Below are positions 23,110 to 34,308 of a stretch of DNA of 64,000 bases, one piece after another. A program made the position numbers and the translations under genes. Within the stretch, counting starts at the first letter, position 1; each line of letters starts with the position of its first letter. The stretch comes from Pisaster brevispinus (Eukaryota > Echinodermata > Asteroidea > Forcipulatida > Asteriidae). The DNA lies in the NCBI GenBank assembly GCA_023634235.1, contig JAMKCF010000064.1, positions 62,001 through 126,000 of the forward strand, written 5' to 3'. The notes below the pieces were generated by a model. The model ran no database searches, had not been told where the DNA came from, and worked only from the letters and a program-made list of their open reading frames with translations.

Positions 23110-23560
23110 ATTGGCCTCATGTTGCCATGAACAGTGTTGGCATTATGTTTGTTTCTGACATTAGGCCAAGGTCGTCCGAATCACATTGTCTTTCTGTCAG
23201 CAATCAATAGAGCAACGTTAGATTTGCGAGAAAAAAAACACAACATTTGGCAATGTGTTGGGGTATTGATTTTTGGCCAATATTGGCTGTAGTTCGACAA
23301 TATAATAATGGTTTTACGTTGACAATCAATGTTGAGCCAATGTTGGTTATTAGTGGTAAAGCAGTATCGACATTGTGTTAGTTTGCAACGTACATGACGT
23401 AGGACCAATACTGGCTCCAAGTTGGCATTGTCACATTGGTTTTACGTCGGCTATCATTGTTAAGCCAACGTTGACTATTATTGGGAAAGTATTATAAACA
23501 TTGAGTTGGTTTCTGATGTAGGACCAATGTAATGTTGTTTCTAGGTCAGCATTAAGGGGC
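23110..23560. repeat. Tandem repeat with TTGGCCAA-like palindromic motifs
   Basis: Units of roughly 120-180 bp share TTTTACGT.G.C.ATCA.TGTT.AGCCAA.GTTG, CTATTA.TGG and TTGG.TT. The same motif family (GGGCCAACATTGGC) stands at 21283-21297 just left of the hAT element, so that element appears to have inserted into this repeat. Confidence 0.6.
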
Positions 23561-23627
23561 CGTTCTCAATTATCAACATTTTCATGAGCCTACAAACCTC
23601 ACGCTGGGGGGGGGGGGGAGGGGGTTA

Positions 23628-23742
23628 ATGCCCGCCGTACGCTTTTTTTCTTTTCTTTAATTTCAATATGTTTTCTCGCCCGTTAATGCCCGCCTAACGC
23701 TATTTTTGTTTTTAAAATGTCGATCTGTTTTCTCGCCCGTCG
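23628..23742. repeat. ~57-bp tandem duplication
   Basis: Two copies of TTAATGCCCGCC..ACGCT followed by a T-rich spacer and TGTTTTCTCGCCCG. The poly-G run at about 23606-23620 lies just upstream. Confidence 0.7.
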
Positions 23743-23749
23743 CCACAGC

Positions 23750-24360
23750 CGATGCCGAGCGACCACTGGCCGAGCTGGTCGCGCCCCGCGCCAAGCCCTG
23801 CATCGCATCCCATGAACATATTGTGTACAGCATGCGCGGCATTGTCCTACACACGTACATGTACATGAAAATGTACTGTTTGTACGTACATGGATAGTCC
23901 GTATCCACTGCGTGTTGTTAATGGCCGGCCACGCCCATGCACACACAATCAGACATTTGTCCCACACGCACTAACAAGACTGCCTGGACAAGTTCATTTT
24001 ATGTATAGGGTAAAAATTATCAAAATATTATAAATACACTGTAAACTAATATGTTTCAAAGAGAACATTTGTAAATGTTTTTTTTGCATTGTAAAAGGCT
24101 TCAAATAATTTTCGTCTCATGAGAAGAAAATTATTGAAGCATATGTACAACGGATTTACGTGACTCCTGAAAAAATTGCTCTGTGATTTTCACTTTTTTC
24201 TCAAAAACTTGACAACTTTAATACATTGTATGAAGCTGAAACTACAGGTAAATTATAATACATACATCTTCAATCACACTGAAAGGGGTTCATGTCATGG
24301 CCAAAAACTTGATCTACAAAAGGTACAAAAACCCTTTAAATCACATGCAAGTGTCTATAA
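23750..24360. other. Non-coding stretch
   Basis: A small GC-rich patch (23745-23810) with overlapping open frames on both strands and no recognisable product, then AT-rich sequence. ACGTACATGTACATG-type sequence occurs at about 23850. Confidence 0.35.
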
Positions 24361-24369
24361 ATAGACTTG

Positions 24370-24880
24370 TGTGAAAACAAATCAGAGCAACACATGTAAT
24401 TCCTACATACTTTTAGGGTTTTTGTTAAAATGCATAAAATGGGAATAAGTTTTATACCATCGTGTTCCTTATGAAATTTATTGTTATGAAAAAACTTTTT
24501 TTTTCTGTGACGTCATCAGGTGTCAAATTACGGTTATTCAAAGTTTATTCCTTTACAAATTCATGTCTCCTGAACCACATGTCGTTAAGTCGTGTTGTTT
24601 GTGTTGTTTTGTAGCTTACAACAAATGCAACAATTTTTTCAAAACATTGATCTCACTTTGATCTCTTCTTCTGGTCAAAACAGGAAGCTCAAAACTCTTT
24701 AAAAAAAGCATATCTCCTGAACAAAATGCCATACAGTTGAATTGTTTTGTTGTATTGTAGCTTACAACAATTGCAACATTTCATTTTAAAACATGGCCTC
24801 ATTTGGATCTTTCCTTGCAGTCAAAATAGGAAGTTCAAATAAAAAACTAGACATTCAGTTTTTGTTTACTACAAAAACAA
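24370..24880. repeat. Tandem repeat, ~170-190 bp unit
   Basis: Copies share CAT.TCTCCTGAAC.A.ATG.C, TTGTTTTGTTGTATTGTAGC, TTACAACAA.TGCAACA and a GG.AAGTTCAAA end. The clearest pair starts at about 24565 and 24709. Confidence 0.65.
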
Positions 24881-25335
24881 GGTGTTCAGATCGATGCCAT
24901 CAAATTATGATTGAATGATGTTATATTGAGGAGTTATTATTTGTTAATTATTAAATTCATCTTCCAGTTTAAACCGGAAGTCAAGGTCAAAGGGCATATC
25001 ATTTTGTGTATCGTTTCTTCACTTGTTATCTACCTTCCAAATGATGCATAGATTTAAAAAATCCAAAGTGTGGTTCAGAAGTTAGGATTTTTTGAACCAC
25101 GAAATTTCAACTTCCGGTTTGAACCGGAAGTTAAGGTCAACGGGTCACATTTTGTGTAGTGCGTGTTTATTTTATCAATACCGTTCAGACTACGTATGGA
25201 TTAAGGAAATCCAATGTGTGGTTAAAGAGATATGAATTTTTCAAATATTACAGGACTATCCGTTATTAATTGGGTTTGCAATGTACATGTACAATGAAAT
25301 AGCGAGCATCGCTACATGTATTTGCACATGTAGTA

Positions 25336-26098
25336 CAGTCGACTCTCGTTAATACGAGGTCCGCCGGACTGGCCCATTTTCCTCATTATCTGAACCTCGT
25401 CTTAAACGCAGCGCACTATTTACACGTACATGTACATGTAGCTACATGTACTCTATACACATGTCGTCATAGTGCATGCACTACACACGTGTCTAGGCTA
25501 GAACGGAGCGGTTGTACAGTTCTTACGAGCATCCTGTACACAAAAATAATAATGATAAATGCTATTTTGTTGACTATGATCATAGAAATTTAATATTTTG
25601 TATAACTCAAATACAAAATCATAGCTAAGGCATGTCAAACTTGCCGGTCATGTGACCATGATGTGACAGATTCGATACTGCGTAGCGCCTATGCTGAACG
25701 TTGTTTTCGCTGGTAGCCGCTAGGCGTGTAGGCGAAGTAGTATTTCAAGCATAGGTTACCAGCGTAATGTTTCTGATTTTCGGATCGGACGGAACCGTGT
25801 AGCCGGTCCGATCTGATAAATAGTTTGGCAATAAGCATGAAATTTCAGAAACTTGGCTGACTGAATGGTAAGCTTTTACGCAACAATATTTTTCCGATCT
25901 CGCTATGAAAAACAATACATTTTGTCATCATGGGGCCGCAAAAATACCTGGTATTATCCGTGTTCTCGTTACGACCGTGCTCGTATCTTCCGTTTTTTAA
26001 GACATACAAACACGAATGGGACAGTTCGGGACCGGTGAAATACCTTGTATTAACCGGCGTCTCGTATCTTCCGAGCTTGTATTAACGAGAGTCGATTG
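25336..26098. mobile_element. Tigger/pogo-type non-autonomous element (763 bp)
   Basis: Terminal inverted repeats begin CAGTCGACTCTCGTTAATAC and, from the right, CAATCGACTCTCGTTAATAC (21 of 23 bp match over the full arm), flanked by TA on both sides (25334-25335, 26099-26100). CAGT..ACTCTCGTTA.AACG termini with TA duplication are typical of the Tigger/pogo branch of Tc1-mariner. No transposase frame is present. The duplicated satellite copy near 27990 lacks it and has an uninterrupted ...TAGTACAGAC... sequence, giving an approximate empty site. Confidence 0.75.
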
Positions 26099-26864
26099 TA
26101 CATGTACATGTCAACTTAACTACATTGTACATGTGCATTGTACAGTTGCGTGACTGTGTACAGTGTCGGCATATGTTTGTGTTGGCCTACACTGTTGTGC
26201 GTTTTCATACGATGAAAGTCAGCAGACACATGCGCTTTGACGCCCAGTTTTGACCAGATGCAAAGATTAAAATGCTATAATCTCTGTGCAAAGGTTTCGG
26301 CAGGATAACTCATCTATAACTTGATGCAAAATTCATGTTAAAATATTACGTAGTTTTTGAGATATACATTTTTGAAATTTTCACCTACCGGTTTGAACCG
26401 GAATTCAAGGTCAAATGGGGTCACAATGTATACAGCGTTTGTTGAACTTTTCACGACCTATCCGATGATGTGTAGATTGTAAAAATCCAACGTGCAGTTC
26501 ATGAGTTATGATTTTTTACAAATATTAAACTTTGATTTAATGTAATTTAATACCCGATGACGTCATCTCAACATCATCAAGTTTGAGGTGTCTTGATACT
26601 GAGGTTCAAATGTCTGATGAGTTTCAACCTTCAGTTCGATTTCAATCTTGAGTTATGCTGTAAAAAAGCAAAAAAAACATGACTTTTTAAAGGAAAAAAA
26701 TCGAGGGAAACTTCGACCTAGAGTAATGACCCGGAAGTTAAGGTCATACAATTTTGACGCTAACTTTTCAAATGTTGCCCCAGTCTTGATTTATCATATA
26801 CTCAATTATGAACATCATAGCTTTCAATCCAATGTGTGAATCGGGAATTATGAATTATGATTTG

Positions 26865-27280
26865 TGGCGTGTCGTGGCCGAGTGGATAAGATCACTGGAC
26901 TCAAGCTCTGGTGTTTCTGATCAGCAGAGTGTGGGTTCGAGCCCCGGTCGTAACACCTGTGTCCTTAAGCAAGACACTTAACCATGATTGCTTCGTCCTT
27001 CGGATGGGACGTAAAGCCGTTGGTCCCGTGTGTTGTGTAACGCACGAAAAAGAACCCAGTGCACTTATCGAAAAGAGAAGGGGTCCGCCCCGGTGTTCCT
27101 GGTTTGATCGGCTGCATATTGCGCCACAGCACCTTGTAAACCATTACAAGGTGCTATGTAAAGGAGTAGGTCTCATACTTCAAACGTAGCCCCAAATACC
27201 TTGCAGGAAATACTGAATGTTAAGCGCTTAGAGGCTGGCCTGCAGTAGGCGCTATACAAATACAATATATTATTATTATT
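26865..27280 (+). mobile_element. tRNA-Leu-derived SINE
   Basis: The 5' end resembles tRNA-Leu(CAA): box A-like GTGGCCGAGTGG, anticodon-loop region GGACTCAAGCTC, a long variable-arm region and box B GGTTCGAGCCC near 26934. The body contains CAAGACACTTAACCATGATT, CTTCGTCCTTCGGATGGGAC and GCACTTATCG. The 3' end has GGCGCTATACAAAT and a (TAT)n/(ATT)n tail. The order head-body-tail is complete, so this is a nearly full-length copy on the + strand. A functional tRNA is unlikely because the acceptor arm does not pair well. Confidence 0.85.
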
Positions 27281-29288
27281 GTTTCAAGTATTGAATTTGA
27301 TCATCAGGTTTGAACCGGAAGTCAAGGTCAAATTGGGTCGCATTCTGTGTGTCAATTCTTAAGTTGATAAATACTTTGCCAATGATGTAAAGATTGCAAA
27401 AAAAAACCAAAGTGTGCTTTAGAAGATATGATTTTTGGAAACAGTAATTTTTAACTTCCGGTTTGAACCCGAAGTCGGTGTTAAATGAGGATACACTGTG
27501 TATCGTTTGTTAAGTCTTAGGAGCTCTGTCTGATGACGTTTACTTGATAAAAATACAATGAGTGGTTGAGGAGTTATTAATTTGTTAATTATTAAATTCA
27601 TCTTCCGGTTTAAACCGGAAGTCAAGGTCAAAGGGCATACCATTTTGTGTATCGTTTCTTCATTTGTTATCTACAATGTGTACCTTCCAAATGATGCATA
27701 GATTCTAAATATCCAATGTGTGGTTCAGAAGTTATGATTTTTTAAAACATTAAATTTCAACTTCCGGTTTGAACCGGAAGTTACGGTTAAACTGGTCACA
27801 ATTTGTGTAGTGCGTGTTTAATTTATCAATACCGTTTAGACGACCTATGGACTGTAACAATCAAATGTGTGGTTAAGGAGATATGAATTTTCCAAATATT
27901 ACACGGACTGCTATTATTTGGATGTGCAACATACAATGAAATAGCGAGCATTGCCAAATGTATTCCTATATGTAGCTTTACAGTTTTAGTACAGACATTT
28001 TAACTTACACCACACGTGCAATGTGCATGTGGCTGTATGGACGTGTAGCGAGACCTTAACTACACGTGCATCGTACACGTGCGTGGCTGGTGCAGGTTTG
28101 ACATACATTGTGTACGTACATTGTATTACGTGTAGGCCTTCACTACCGTGTATTGTACAATGTGGTTCAACAGAAACATGTGCTTTGACGTCAAGTTTTA
28201 ACCAAATGCGAAGGTTAAAATGTTATTATCACTGTGCAATACATTCTGCAGGATAACTCATTTATAATCTGATGCAAAATGTACGTAAAAATATTACGTA
28301 GTTTTTGAGATATGAATTTTCGAAATTTTCAACCAGAAGTCAGGGTCAAATGGGATCATGTTGTATGTAGTGTTTGTTGAACTTTTAACGACCTATCCAA
28401 TGATGTGTAGATTGTAAAAATCCAACCTGTGGTTTTTGAGTTATGATTTTTTACAAATACTAAACTTTGATTTAATGTAATTTAATACCCGATGACGTCA
28501 TCATGACATCACCAAGTTTGTGTCATCTTGATACTGAGGTTAAAATGTCTGATGAGTTTCAACCATCAATTCAATTTCAATCTTGAGTTATGCTGTACAA
28601 ATTCACAAAACATGACTTTTTGAAGGAAAAATTTCGGAGATAAACTTCGACCCAGGGTAATGACCCGGAAGTAAAGGGCATACGATTTTGGCATTAACTT
28701 TTCAAATGTTGCTCCAGTCTTGATCTATCAGATGCCAAACTTTGAACATCATAGCTTATTAATTCAATCAAATACAGCGAAAAGAAATTGGTAATTTTTT
28801 TTAAAATTTGAAAACCTTGTAATTCAACACCCAATTTTGTCATCATGGCGTCATCAAGTTTGTGCTGTCCTCAATTTAAGGTTCAAATGTCTGATGAGTT
28901 TCAAGGTTCAAATCAATTTCAATTTTGAGTTGTGACAAAAGTTTGTTTGTTTTTTAATGAAAAAACACAAAGGCAGACTTTTACCTTCTGTTAAGACCGT
29001 AAGTAAAGGTCATACAATTTTTGCGTTACTTTTCAAATGTTGCCCCATCTTGATGTATCAGATGCCCAATTATGAGTTGCATAGCTTTCAAATTCACAAA
29101 GATACAGCAAACAGAAAATGGTAATTTTCAATTTATAAAACCTTGTAATTCGACACCCACTGCTGTCATCATGATGTCATGACAAGTGTGTTGTCTTTAT
29201 ATTAAAGTTAAATCTTGAGTTATGCTGTAGAGAAGAGTTCTCTAGAAGAAGATGGAGAAGAAAAAAATTAAAAATAACAAAAACAAAT

Positions 29289-29370
29289 GGTGTTCATGCA
29301 CATATTGCACGAACACCTAAAAAAACAGAACAAAATCAATAGGTGTTCGTGCAAAATTGCACGAGCATCT
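29289..29370. repeat. Two tandem imperfect palindromes (GGTGTTCGTGCA)
   Basis: Hairpin 29289-29317 has 12-bp arms with one mismatch and a 5-base loop; hairpin 29341-29370 has 14-bp arms with two mismatches and a 2-base spacer. All four arms are versions of AGGTGTTCGTGCA. Confidence 0.75.
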
Positions 29371-29379
29371 AAAAAACTT

Positions 29380-29870
29380 TTCCTGACTGACAAGTGGTTA
29401 AATCTTAATTTTTGTGCAGTATTGTAGCATAGAGCACATGTAAACATTTTATTTAAAAACATGACTGCACTTACTGGTAAGCTTTATGGTTTGGGATTTT
29501 TGCACAGTTTGAGTCAAATTTGGGATCTGTGTTTGGTTTAGAGTTATTGTCTAATTGCCTAAATTTCTGGGTTTATTTCTGGGTTCATTTCAGGGTCTGG
29601 ATCACACAATCATATCGTAAACCGGAACAATTTTTTTTTCTTGTTCACAGACACCTAATGTCTAGTTCAACTTAAATTTGGATATTAAAGAGTGTTAAAA
29701 TAAATGGTGCAGGGTTGTTCAGCTACAGGTACATAAGCCTGGCCAAATTACATACTTTTCTTATTAGGTGTTTGCATAAACAGAAGTAACAGCAATGCAT
29801 GTACTTGATTTTGTATGTAGATTGTACAAGTAAAGGTTATTAAATCTTTGATCTTTTATTTGTCTTACTT
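29380..29870. other. Non-coding stretch
   Basis: AT-rich, no exon. It ends in the pyrimidine-rich acceptor before 29875, and its last 30 bases resemble those before 20917. Confidence 0.4.
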
Positions 29871-29874
29871 CCAG

Positions 29875-32004
29875 ATTGTTTTGTCCTCATTTCCCATGGG
29901 CAACATATAAGATCTACACAAGCTACCTGCAAGTTATGACGGCAAGTTGAATACATCACAGAAAGACAAGGCACTGCAAGGCACCAGACAGTCTTAACAT
30001 CTGTTTGAACTGATCAAACCATGGAGGAATACATCAAGTACTACAATGTAACGATGCCCAGAATGAGCTGTTCACAACAAGAATCCATAGAGAAGGTGAA
30101 AACTGCACTTCAAACTTCTATGAACTCATGTACAAGTCAGAGAGAGGTTTGCAGCACTGTAAATCCACACTGCAAACAGTCAAGAAGGCACAATGGGGGG
30201 GGGGGGCCTACAGATAAATGTTTGTGTCACAATGGTGGAGAATCCCACACACTGGCTGAGTGCTTACCACTGGAACCCAGAAAGTACGTGTTGCAACTCA
30301 TGGTGCTCCTTCAACTCAAGAGAACATGTAGATGTTGCTACAACAGAGCCCCTAGCACTGCCCAATGCATTCAACAATACCGTAAATAGTAAAAATACCC
30401 TGTAAAGCTAAACTGGAAATTCACAGTGACAGCAGTTCTGATCAGTAGATTTGGGATGTACATGAACAGAAATCATGACAAACTTAGTATAATACTCGCC
30501 ACATGAACCTGATGGAGTGCAATTTACAACTCAAAGTTCTTGCAAGAGAGATGACTGTGCCTTCATAGAGTTGTGTCCCATTATTTGAAACTACCCCTAA
30601 ACTGATTATACTCACCACAGGAATAGGATAGCATTGCGCAGTGTTCTGCACTTTAACTTAGTTTGACATTCATCAAGAAGAGTACATAGATACAATGTGA
30701 CAATCTAGCCCCATATTTGAACCAGTGCTCACCACAGGAACTAAAAGCAGGTTCAAACAGTGCCACTATGTAATCTGAAGAATAGGGTATGCTGAAACAA
30801 TTGAAACCCCCCAAAACTTTGTTCACTACTCACCAGATACACCAACAGAGTACTGGAACTCATGCTTCACCTAAAAATCCAAGAGAATTAGATGTTGCAA
30901 CAATAGAGCTCCAAACAATGCCTGATGATTACAACAATATCCTTTAAAGTTCTACAACTTATGCTGATACTTTGTACTACATCAGCAGAAAGCCGTCTAA
31001 ACTTATCCATACTCAACACATGAACCCAGAGCATGTCACAAAGTATGCTGTACAAATACAAGGGATCAACTCACAGTGCTTGCATGACAGATTAGTGACA
31101 TTTAGAGAGTTGTGTTCTAGTACTAGAAAAGCTCCACACTACTACTCAGTGCTGTACCACTGGTATTAGAGAGGATTGAAAAGGATGTGAAGATGCAGTG
31201 ACAATCAAGTCTAAGCTTGATGCAGTGTTGACTACAAGAGCTAAGAGGAAAACCACACTGCCCTGTAAACTGAATTAGTTGCAGTAGTGAAGAATATGTT
31301 GGATGTTAAAACAACAGATAGCCAAGCAATGAGTTGAAACACATAGAAGTCATTATAAAACACTGTGTCTCTACAACTTTTGGAATGAAATCACAGACTT
31401 ATGAGGGATGTGTTTTACTTTTGCCAATCCAGTCAACAAGGGAATGAATTTTTGACAGCTTTCAACACATTTTCAAACCTTTACTCAACTTTGAACTAGT
31501 TACCTGTTCAAACAGTGTGGAGTGTACATCTACATGTGCATACGCCAAGTCTCCTCCCATATCTATCTGCTTTCTGGTACATGAAGGTGTATATCTAGTA
31601 CCAGAATCCCTCCCGACTGTTCCCAAGTGAGATTTGCCTGAAAACTTTCTTGGAGGACTCCAATTGTTCAGCTCTCAAAATGTCCAGAAACATCTTCAAA
31701 CAGCAGTGAAGCAGTTTCATAACAGTGTGGAGTTTGCCACACATGTTTGCCTCTCATGGCCAACTACTGGATGTTTCATCATTGAGGTTTGCCTGAAAAC
31801 TGTCATTGGATTCTGGACAGCTTGCTCAATGTACTCTCTGGACAGCTTACACAATTTACTCTGGATTTCTTTCATCTCCATCTACTGAAGTACAGACCTG
31901 CAGCCAACAAATTACGGGCATGGCGGGAACCTACACAACTGTATGATCTCAAGATTTCTGCAGCTTTCTCTCTACTGAGACCTGATGTGAGGATCATTTC
32001 AAAG
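29875..32004 (+). ncRNA. Candidate long, largely non-coding exon or exon cluster
   Basis: Begins after the acceptor TTGTCTTACTTCCAG and ends at the donor TTTCAAAG|GTGAGT. An internal donor (GAGAAG|GTGAAA) lies at about 30095. The first 220 bases are paralogous to 20917-21148. Open frames inside (30021-30389; about 31789-32004 continuing into the next exon) have no recognisable domain and the second lacks an ATG. I read it as non-coding, with the alternative that it is a weakly coding or decayed gene. Confidence 0.3.
30240..31250. repeat. Degenerate ~110-bp tandem repeat
   Basis: The phrase (A/G)CTCACCACAGGAAC with variants recurs near 30255, 30495, 30610, 30728, 30827, 31010 and 31145. Between occurrences, CAATGTGACAAT.TAG and ACAATA.C also recur. 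Divergence is high. Confidence 0.5.
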
Positions 32005-32147
32005 GTGAGTTACTCTCTGATTAGATTGGACCTAAACCAATGTAATACCTTTTTAATTTGTATTTTTTTAGATGAGTTAAGAGAAAAACACATGCATAGG
32101 GAGCCTGACTTAAACACTGTTTTAATCTTTTTACCATCCTTCATTAG

Positions 32148-32245
32148 ACTTCAATTGAGGGACAACAGTCTGCACAACATTGGATGGACAACTCTCTTAT
32201 GAGGCTCACTGTCGCGATGATGCAGTAACTTTCAGCACAAGAATG
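32148..32245 (+). ncRNA. Candidate 98-nt exon
   Basis: Acceptor TTACCATCCTTCATTAG and donor GAATG|GTAAGT are both good. All frames contain a stop, so it is probably non-coding, although phase 0 continues the open frame of the preceding exon for 26 codons (TSIEGQQSAQHW...) before TAA. The intron that follows contains the 5.2-kb transposon. Confidence 0.38.
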
Positions 32246-32299
32246 GTAAGTGGAAAACAGAATCAGCTCTTACTATACTCAAATAAAGGTGCAATAGAG

Positions 32300-33131
32300 T
32301 TTCTCAACTGTTTGGAGGATTCTTTCACTTCAACAAAAGTTAGGAAATAAACAAGTTCTTCTCTACACTTAAGTGGTGTGGTAAAATTAGTAAAACATAT
32401 TTGTCCGGGATGGAGTCTTCCTAGAGAAGATCCATAAAGTGCTCTTTCCAGCAGGACACCCTTTATTAAGAAAGCTTTTTCTACATTCTTTGGTCTCAGA
32501 ATGGTCAGTACATGAGTTCTTGGACTGTAGATAGCTCTGATTCCACTGAAGAAGTCATGTTTGGCATTAGTGTACACAAGAAGTTTAATCAACAGTTTAT
32601 TGTTTTTCCACTACTGATCCATCTGAGTTCCTGTGATTCAATTTGTATAAAATTCCTCAGTCCAAATATACCTACAGGTTTTCACTTTGACATCAAATAC
32701 AAGTAGAAAGGCAGTCATCATTCATTTCCTTGTCGCCCTAAATTTGTAGCTAAACAATTGTCTTTTTTACCTTGAGGCTCTGAAAGGGCATTTGGTAAGG
32801 GAGCAATTTGCCATGTGTTTTCACTACGAGTATGAACACATTTTTAGTTTGAAGTAAAAGTTAACCCATTAGTTTATATAGAAGAGTTGCCTGGACACAA
32901 AAGGAATGTTATCCATGATTAATGCAGACAAATACTGAAACAAGTGACATCTGTTTAGTTAGTTTGTGGATTCAGTTGGGAGTATTGCTATAAAGTCTTC
33001 CTCTGTTAAACATGACATATTCAAAGACAAAGTACAGAGTTGATATTTTTGTTTAGAATTACTTTCATTCTGAAAGCTCACTGATTGAGACATTAAAAAT
33101 GTTCCCTAATTGCCAAAAAAAAAATTGAAAC
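32300..33131. other. Intron-like sequence left of the transposon
   Basis: AT-rich, no exon. It ends in a poly-A tract and the AAAT target duplication. Confidence 0.4.
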
Positions 33132-33135
33132 AAAT

Positions 33136-33163
33136 CGTCGCATTTTTCTCATAGTGACGAATC
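33136..33163. repeat. Left terminal inverted repeat (28 bp)
   Basis: Starts CGTCGCATTTTTCTCATAGT and ends ACGAATC. Identical to the reverse complement of 38325-38352. The inner part contains GTGACGAAT, the reverse of the subterminal motif. Confidence 0.93.
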
Positions 33164-33353
33164 GGAAAAAAGTGCATTTTGAGTAAATTCACTTTGAAGT
33201 TGGACATGTTTTCATTCGTTGCTTTCATACCTTATTATCCTACCTTATCACTTGCCAAATCGAAGGTATGTTTTTAAGCAGTTTTTCTTCACATTTGTTT
33301 ATGTTTTTCAAAATGAAACGATCTGAATAAACAATTATAACCTCATAAACCTA

Positions 33354-33469
33354 TTCATCAGTATGTAAAAAATATTGTTGTCGTTTACGCGCTTATTCGT
33401 CACTTTTTGTGCCCAATTCGTCAGTATGTAAAAAAACAAATCTAGGCTCTGGGGCTGATTCGTCAGTAA
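33354..33469. promoter_or_regulatory. Left subterminal motif cluster (four copies)
   Basis: TTCATCAGTATGTAAAAAAT at 33354, TTCGTCACTTTTTG at 33396, TTCGTCAGTATGTAAAAAAAC (21 bases) at 33417 and GATTCGTCAGTAA at 33457. All are in one orientation. The motif resembles the inner TIR (ATTCGTCACTATG). Such clusters commonly bind transposase; that role is inferred. Confidence 0.7.
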
Positions 33470-33877
33470 TATCACCATTAATGCAGGTAATTTAAAACGC
33501 CTTAATTTTTATTTGTGTTAAACATGATATTTCACGGTAAAATCCTGAGTGACGCACTGATCCAGAATTCCTTCTGTTTTGGGTGGGGAGGGGAGAGTGG
33601 GTTTTGAGGGGTGGATGGGGTCGGATGGGATGGGTGTTGTTGGCATGTGGATTGGAGGGGAGGGGAGCTTTAATGTAAATTCAGACCGGGCTAAAAAAAC
33701 ACAAACAAACAAAAAATTTCCAACTATGTAAATGGGAAGAGTATACACATGACATTTTCCCATTTCCTTTGGGCCTGGTTAACCTCCAGATATTGCTCAA
33801 ATGGGGAGGGAAGGAATAGGTAATTTTTCCAAGTTAAAGTTGTACACCTCAAGACACTTATTGAAATAACAAGTATG

Positions 33878-33883
33878 TTTATT
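33878..33883 (-). terminator. Candidate polyA signal of the transposase gene
   Basis: AATAAA on the minus strand, about 430 bases after the stop at 34309-34311 and inside the transposon. Confidence 0.35.
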
Positions 33884-34308
33884 TTGTAACTGAACTCATT
33901 TGTTGTATAAGCATACACAAACTTTAAGATGTTTTGTTATCAACAATGTTTGCACTTAAGGAATAATCATTTGTGTTTGTTGGCAATAGTTTTGAAGGAT
34001 TCATTTAAAAATCAAAACATTTTTCGTTTTATCTAAAATTGTGTTTTAGTTGTTGACCGGCATTATGAAACCGTAACAACTGACTTCGTGAAAACCTACG
34101 ATCAAGTATATTTACAAATCAGATTTTGGTTGTCATTTTAATTATAACTGTAAACAAGATAAACATGTGCTTGGAAATGACCTATACTATGTTAAGTTTA
34201 AATAATGACGGGAAAATTGTGAGATTGCAGGTTAAATTTTAAATGTTAAATGATATATTCAAAATTAGCATGGAAACCAGTTTTTGTTTTTCTTGGGTCC
34301 GTGATTAT

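Larger units (their letters stand above)
24930..29240. repeat. Complex satellite: ~150-bp units with palindromic CCGGAAG core, duplicated at kb scale
   Basis: The core ACCGGAAGTCAAGGTCA or a close variant occurs at about 24973, 25123, 26397, 27314, 27614 and 27768, with weaker forms at 26729, 27465, 28333, 28664 and 28993. Neighbouring cores are 147-157 bp apart. Upstream half-sites make the core a palindrome, perfect over 20 bp at 27602-27621. At larger scale, 24930-25330 plus about 26100-26830 corresponds to 27566-28760 in the same orientation. The left copy carries the inserted element at 25336-26098, and a SINE lies between the copies. Confidence 0.85.

Noticed and set aside
26865..26955. 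Functional tRNA-Leu gene
   Set aside because: The acceptor stem pairs poorly and the sequence continues directly into a SINE body and ATT tail.
33518..33763. Pro/Ser/Thr-rich minus-strand frame
   Set aside because: Low-complexity translation of a G-rich patch in the 3' region of the transposon.
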